64,000 nucleotides of DNA from Acidimicrobiia bacterium (GTDB lineage Bacteria; Actinomycetota; Acidimicrobiia; Acidimicrobiales; Aldehydirespiratoraceae): positions 90,538 to 154,537 of the forward strand of contig JAJEEV010000014.1 of NCBI GenBank assembly GCA_022820805.1. The letters are read 5' to 3'. How positions within the stretch are numbered: position 1 is the stretch's first letter; every line of letters starts with the position of its first letter. The position numbers and the translations under genes are program-made. Shown here in pieces: positions 63,862-64,000 of the stretch. Under the pieces are notes generated by a model. It was not told the DNA's origin, did no database searches, and saw nothing but the letters and a program-made list of their open reading frames with translations.

Positions 63862-64000
63862 TGAACCGCCCTGGCTTTCCCGGAGGATCTTGACCTTGGG
63901 AAAGCGAGGATGTGGCTATGCCTACACAGAAGATGCCGGGGAGTCCTTCGACGAGGAGGTACTCGGTGGAGGAGAAGGCCCAGGCGGTGCGGCTGGTTCG
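63862..64000 (+). mobile_element. IS3-family insertion sequence, left end, cut by window edge
   Basis: Begins TGAACCGCCCTGGCTTTCC, a typical end for IS3-family elements of this type, directly inside the DUF429 gene. The first transposase frame starts 56 bases in. The right end and the target duplication are outside the window. Confidence 0.8.
63918..64000 (+). CDS. IS3-family transposase OrfA, N-terminal part
   Basis: The 27 visible residues (MPTQKMPGSPSTRR then YSVEEKAQAVRLVR) match the start of the helix-turn-helix OrfA of IS3 elements (Transposase_8). In intact elements OrfA binds the ends and OrfB, made by a frameshift, provides the DDE integrase. The frame runs open to the window edge. 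Confidence 0.85.
   Translation, partial: MPTQKMPGSPSTRRYSVEEKAQAVRLV

Overview
The window is very GC-rich, uses GTG and TTG starts freely, and has many promoters placed so that transcription begins at or next to the start codon (leaderless genes). It also carries LLM-type flavin/F420 oxidoreductases, DUF4143 ATPases, an actinobacterial-style exoVII/prenyl-synthase cluster and a KhtT/KhtU pair. This suits an environmental high-GC actinobacterium; the Acidimicrobiia are my best guess (inference, no rRNA in the window). Almost every stretch is packed with operons whose genes overlap by 4-10 bases. I saw no dedicated transcriptional regulator gene.

Layout. 3-13.3 kb: a minus-strand catabolic operon running from an MFS-LivF fusion (13308) through a small membrane protein, a LivH-LivM-LivG fusion, an amidohydrolase, a TauD dioxygenase, a BNR-repeat protein, a P450, a second amidohydrolase and a metallo-beta-lactamase-fold protein to a small monooxygenase-like protein (675). 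A second TauD gene, cut by the window edge, faces it. 13.4-18.3 kb: divergent plus-strand operon of TPP enzyme, SMP-30 lactonase, DHA2 efflux pump and amidohydrolase. 18.3-20.1 kb: two overlapping alpha/beta-hydrolase-fold proteins without the nucleophile serine. 20.2-21.1 kb: LLM oxidoreductase. 21.3-29.7 kb: a second transporter operon of LivK-like lipoprotein, MFS-LivF fusion, LivHMG fusion and D-aminoacylase-like amidohydrolase. 30.0-31.2 kb: cyclopropane-fatty-acid-synthase-like methyltransferase. 31.3-38.1 kb: minus operon of FAD oxidase, VOC protein, SDR, thiol-dioxygenase/rhodanese fusion, LLM enzyme and zinc alcohol dehydrogenase. 38.2-40.0 kb: DUF4143 ATPase. 40.0-44.6 kb: ABC exporter, xseA, xseB, polyprenyl synthase. 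44.7-46.7 kb: nicotinate phosphoribosyltransferase fused to nicotinamidase. 46.7-51.4 kb: enolase-superfamily dehydratase, 1-Cys peroxiredoxin, KhtT/KhtU antiporter, amino-acid-type binding lipoprotein. 51.5-52.6 kb: DUF1295 protein and a FabH deletion remnant. 52.8-56.1 kb: a decayed island at the 3' end of tRNA-Ser(CGA), with a truncated PIN toxin, AbiEi, a nonsense-broken AbiEii and a small bicistron. 56.2-59.8 kb: tadA, a class IV aminotransferase, a DM13 protein and a beta-propeller-like membrane protein. 59.9-64 kb: DUF4143 ATPase, an AlbA_2/HATPase protein, and a DUF429 gene interrupted by an IS3-family element that runs off the edge.

How parts work together. The two transporter operons each supply a branched-chain-amino-acid-type (HAAT) ABC importer split in an unusual way. 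Both permeases and one ATPase (LivG) sit on one polypeptide, while the second ATPase (LivF) is fused to a complete major-facilitator transporter. If the ABC complex assembles normally, each MFS carrier is physically tethered to an ABC importer. The surrounding enzymes (dioxygenases, lactonase/amidohydrolases, P450, TPP enzyme) look like catabolism of an imported organic acid or amide whose identity the sequence does not show. This tethered MFS-ABC arrangement, present twice, is my main candidate for an undescribed system.

Other notable structure: a 139-140 base intergenic repeat in four copies with compensatory stem changes; a 14-base exact repeat of the tRNA-Ser 3' end bounding the decayed island; a tandemly duplicated long hairpin; and a nicotinamidase start with its own Shine-Dalgarno inside the NaPRT-nicotinamidase fusion.
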